Assembly (NCBI GenBank): GCA_017632695.1
Contig: JAGBQS010000111.1
Span: forward strand, 1 to 16,564
Reading direction: 5' to 3'
Length of the DNA: 16,564 bases
DNA from: Bacteroidales bacterium
Lineage (GTDB): Bacteria > Bacteroidota > Bacteroidia > Bacteroidales > UBA3663
How positions within the stretch are numbered: the first letter of the stretch is position 1; each line of letters starts with the position of its first letter. Position numbers and translations under genes: made by a program. Below the pieces are notes generated by a model. It saw nothing but the letters and a program-made list of their open reading frames with translations, was not told the origin of the DNA and did not search any database. Below are positions 14,056 to 16,564 of this stretch, piece after piece.

Positions 14056-15456
14056 ATGTCAGCCGAAAAGCAATACATAGAATTATACCGCAGCCAGAAG
14101 GCGCTCATCGATGCCAATTCCGCACCGGCTCTGAACGCGTATCGCGAAGAAGCCGCCCGGGTATTGGAGCAGGAGGGTTTGCAGAAACCGAAAGATTTTA
14201 CGCATGTTGATCCCGGGCAGTTGCTGTCAGCGGATTATCTGCTGAATCTGGCACGGCACGAAGTGCCAACCGGAAGGGAGGATCTGTTTACCTGCGCCGT
14301 TCCTGAATTGAGTACCAACGTACACTTCCTTTGCAACGAACAGTATACCGGCAATACCGACAAGATTAAGGACAGCCGTTTCTTTGCCGGAAGTCTGCGC
14401 GAATTTGCCCGCCTGTATCCTGAAATCCTGACTGCCTACTACAATCAGTTGGCGGGAAAGCGTCTGGATACCGGCGATAAGCGTTCTGCCCGTTTTGAAA
14501 CCTGTTCATTGGGCGAAGCGGCACTCAACACCATGCTCTGTCAGGACGGATTCGTTCTGTATGTGCCTGCAGGAGTTGAGGTACAGAAACCCCTGCAGCT
14601 GATCAGTCTGCTGAGGGCGGTCGATGACTTCATGGCGGTACAGCGACTGCTGGTAATCATCGAGGACAATGCCAAAGCCAGCCTGCTGGTTTGCGAGCAT
14701 GCCAGTATGTTGCCAAAAATGGACGATCAGTCGGTTGTCCCGGACTTGCTCAGTCTGCAGACTGTCGAGGTCTTTGTAGGCAAGCACGCTTCGCTCGACT
14801 TCTACCGTCTGGAAGAACACCATGAACATGCCTTCCGTCTGGGACAGACGTATGTCCGTCTGGATGAAGGTGCCCATGCCGATTTGGGCGAATATGCCCT
14901 GACCGCAGGCAGAACGCGCAACCGCATGCAGATTGAACTGACTGCACCCGATGCACAGGTGCAGCTGTACGGCATGGCTGCCCTTGATGGCGAACAGTGT
15001 CTGGACAACATCACCTTCATTGACCATCAGGCTCCCCGATGCCAGAGTAACGAACTCTTCAAATATGTGCTCGACGAAAAGGCTAAAGGTTCCTTCCTGG
15101 GCCGTATTCTGGTTCGCAAGGGCAGCGATAAGACCGATGCCCACCAGACCGACCGCAACCTGTGCCTGACGCCCGATACCCGTATGATTGCCCGTCCGGA
15201 ACTGGAGATTTATGCCGATGATGTGAAGTGCAGTCATGGGGCTACGGTGGGTCAGCTGGATCAGCAGGCACTGTTCTATATGCGTACGCGAGGTATTCCG
15301 GAGGACGAAGCCCGTATGTTGCTGATGTTTGCATTCATGTCCGACGTGATTGACGGCATCCGCATCGAACAGCTGAAGGATCGCCTGAAACATTTGATTG
15401 AAAAACGCTTCCGGGGTGAACTGAAACAGCAATGTGCCGGATGCCAGATCCGATAA
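14056..15456 (+). CDS. sufD: Fe-S cluster assembly protein SufD
   Basis: A 466-residue SufB paralogue forming the SufBC2D complex; it supports iron acquisition and cluster assembly. The C-terminal SUF domain carries LEIYADDVKCSHGATVGQLD with Cys392 and His394, the latter matching the functionally important His360 of E. coli SufD. RTRGIPEDEARMLLMFAF follows, as in the family. The N-terminal part is divergent, usual for SufD. Somewhat longer than the E. coli protein (423). The next gene starts only 24 nt later but is a glycoside hydrolase, not sufS or sufU, so the cysteine desulfurase must be encoded elsewhere in the genome. Confidence 0.95.
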   Translation: MSAEKQYIELYRSQKALIDANSAPALNAYREEAARVLEQEGLQKPKDFTHVDPGQLLSADYLLNLARHEVPTGREDLFTCAVPELSTNVHFLCNEQYTGNTDKIKDSRFFAGSLREFARLYPEILTAYYNQLAGKRLDTGDKRSARFETCSLGEAALNTMLCQDGFVLYVPAGVEVQKPLQLISLLRAVDDFMAVQRLLVIIEDNAKASLLVCEHASMLPKMDDQSVVPDLLSLQTVEVFVGKHASLDFYRLEEHHEHAFRLGQTYVRLDEGAHADLGEYALTAGRTRNRMQIELTAPDAQVQLYGMAALDGEQCLDNITFIDHQAPRCQSNELFKYVLDEKAKGSFLGRILVRKGSDKTDAHQTDRNLCLTPDTRMIARPELEIYADDVKCSHGATVGQLDQQALFYMRTRGIPEDEARMLLMFAFMSDVIDGIRIEQLKDRLKHLIEKRFRGELKQQCAGCQIR

Positions 15457-15479
15457 AACAAAAGAAAGACTTTTCCATC

Positions 15480-16564
15480 ATGAAACAAATACTAACCTTA
15501 TTTTCTGTCGTTTTCTTTTTGGTTGGTTGTAGCGGGACGGTCCGGATTTCCGTGCCCGATACAGCCGGCAAGCGTTTGAGTTATGCCCGGGAGCATTTGC
15601 AGCAAGCTTTGCAGGAGCATGCTGATCAGGTGCCTTCCGGACAATGGACCATCACATTGCGCGAAGGTGCTGAGGGCCCTAAGGAGGGATTCAGTATCAG
15701 CCGTAGCGGCAATGAAATATGTATTACAGGCAACGACGGAACCGGAGTTATTTACGGTGTGCAGGACTTCATCGAGCATAGCCTGCTGAATGCCGACAGG
15801 AACTCGCAGTACTGGATGCTCGATTCGGTTTTGGCCGATGCCCCTGAAATGGTGTTGCGCGGCACCTGTATCGGACAGCAGAAACCCTATCTGCTGCCAG
15901 GCCGTATGGTGTACGAATATCCGCTTACGCCTGAACTTTTCCCCTGGTTTTACGACAAGCAGCAATGGATAGAGTATCTTGACATGCTGGTGGCAAACCG
16001 CATGAATTCGCTTTATCTGTGGAACGGACATCCGTTTGCCTCGCTGGTCCGGCTCGATGACTATCCGTTTGCCGTCGAGGTCGATTCGGCTACCTTCGCC
16101 CTGAACGAGGAACTGTACGGTTTCCTGACCGAAGAAGCCGACAAGCGCGGAATCTTTGTCATACAGATGTTTTACAATATTCTGGTTTCGAAACCTTTTG
16201 CCGAGCATTACGGTATCAAGACACAGGATCGTCATCGCCCCATCACACCGCTGATTGCCGATTATACCCGCAAAAGCATTACGGCCTTTGTGGAGAAATA
16301 CCCGAACGTCGGACTGCTGGTTTGTTTGGGCGAAGCCATGGATACATACGAGGACGATGCAGAGTGGTTCTGCAAAACCATTATTCCAGGTGTGCGCGAC
16401 GGCCTCGACAGTCTGGCACGACGTGACCCGAAGTATTCGGGCTACGAACCGCCTATTTTGCTGCGTGCCCACGATACCGATTGCAAGATGGTGATGGAGC
16501 AGGCTTTGCCGCTTTACAGGAACCTCTACACCATGCACAAATATAACGGCGAGAGTCTGACCAC
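15480..16564 (+). CDS. Lipoprotein glycoside hydrolase, alpha-glucuronidase-like (partial, 3' end outside window)
   Basis: The reading frame is open from the ATG at 15480 to the window edge (361 full codons), so only the N-terminal part is seen. The signal has a lipobox LVGC with Cys17; the following residues are not acidic. Residues about 22-105 look like the small alpha/beta domain that precedes the barrel in GH20, GH67 and related enzymes, ending in GFSISRSGNEICITGNDGTGVIYGVQDFIE. From about residue 120, RGTCIGQ, WIEYLDMLVANRMNSLYLWNGHPF and VGLLVCLGEAMD fit the early strands of a TIM barrel; Glu285 in CLGEAMD sits at a strand end and could be a catalytic or substrate-binding acid. The family is my inference. 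It begins 24 nt after sufD without a visible terminator or promoter, so read-through from the operon is possible. Confidence 0.65.
   Translation, partial: MKQILTLFSVVFFLVGCSGTVRISVPDTAGKRLSYAREHLQQALQEHADQVPSGQWTITLREGAEGPKEGFSISRSGNEICITGNDGTGVIYGVQDFIEHSLLNADRNSQYWMLDSVLADAPEMVLRGTCIGQQKPYLLPGRMVYEYPLTPELFPWFYDKQQWIEYLDMLVANRMNSLYLWNGHPFASLVRLDDYPFAVEVDSATFALNEELYGFLTEEADKRGIFVIQMFYNILVSKPFAEHYGIKTQDRHRPITPLIADYTRKSITAFVEKYPNVGLLVCLGEAMDTYEDDAEWFCKTIIPGVRDGLDSLARRDPKYSGYEPPILLRAHDTDCKMVMEQALPLYRNLYTMHKYNGESLT

Overview
The window reads as an ordinary chromosomal core region of a member of the Bacteroidales (Bacteroidetes). Four things point there: promoters of the Bacteroidetes type (TTG or TTTG, 20 nt, then TAnnTTTG); starts with little or no Shine-Dalgarno sequence; a long IF-2 with a Lys/Glu/Pro-rich linker; and the chain rimP-nusA-infB-cvpA-suf. 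Genus cannot be fixed by eye. I saw no mobile element, CRISPR array, tRNA or defence system.

Layout. (1) Positions 1-159 hold the tail of an rRNA operon: 5S rRNA and a Rho-independent terminator. (2) Positions 243-2159, plus strand, hold a promoter, a MurU-like sugar-1-phosphate nucleotidyltransferase and an unrecognised lipoprotein. (3) Positions 2181-4063, minus strand, hold a two-gene overlapping unit: mannose-1-phosphate guanylyltransferase followed by argB, convergent with the lipoprotein gene. (4) Positions 4064-4301 are a divergent control region with a -7 box for the minus-strand pair, a textbook promoter for the plus-strand operon, and a 110-nt leader with stem-loops. (5) Positions 4302-15456 are an unbroken plus-strand run of ten genes with gaps of 1 to 56 nt: rimP, nusA, infB, cvpA, rnhB, sufB, lemA, an M48 membrane metalloprotease, sufC and sufD. 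(6) From 15480 to the window edge runs the 5' part of a lipoprotein glycoside hydrolase gene, cut off by the window.

How the genes fit together. The long run joins 30S maturation (RimP), transcription elongation and termination (NusA), translation initiation (IF-2), an inner-membrane protein (CvpA), RNA/DNA hybrid removal (RNase HII) and the SufBCD Fe-S scaffold, apparently under one strong promoter. Two things depart from a plain suf cluster. SufB is parted from SufC and SufD by a lemA/M48-protease pair, and neither a cysteine desulfurase (SufS) nor a SufE/SufU sulfur carrier follows sufD; a lipoprotein glycosidase comes next.

The most useful leads are modest: the lemA-protease pair inside suf, the structured rimP leader, a perfectly repeated eight-residue motif in the IF-2 linker, and two uncharacterised lipoproteins. 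I do not see strong evidence for a wholly new system.
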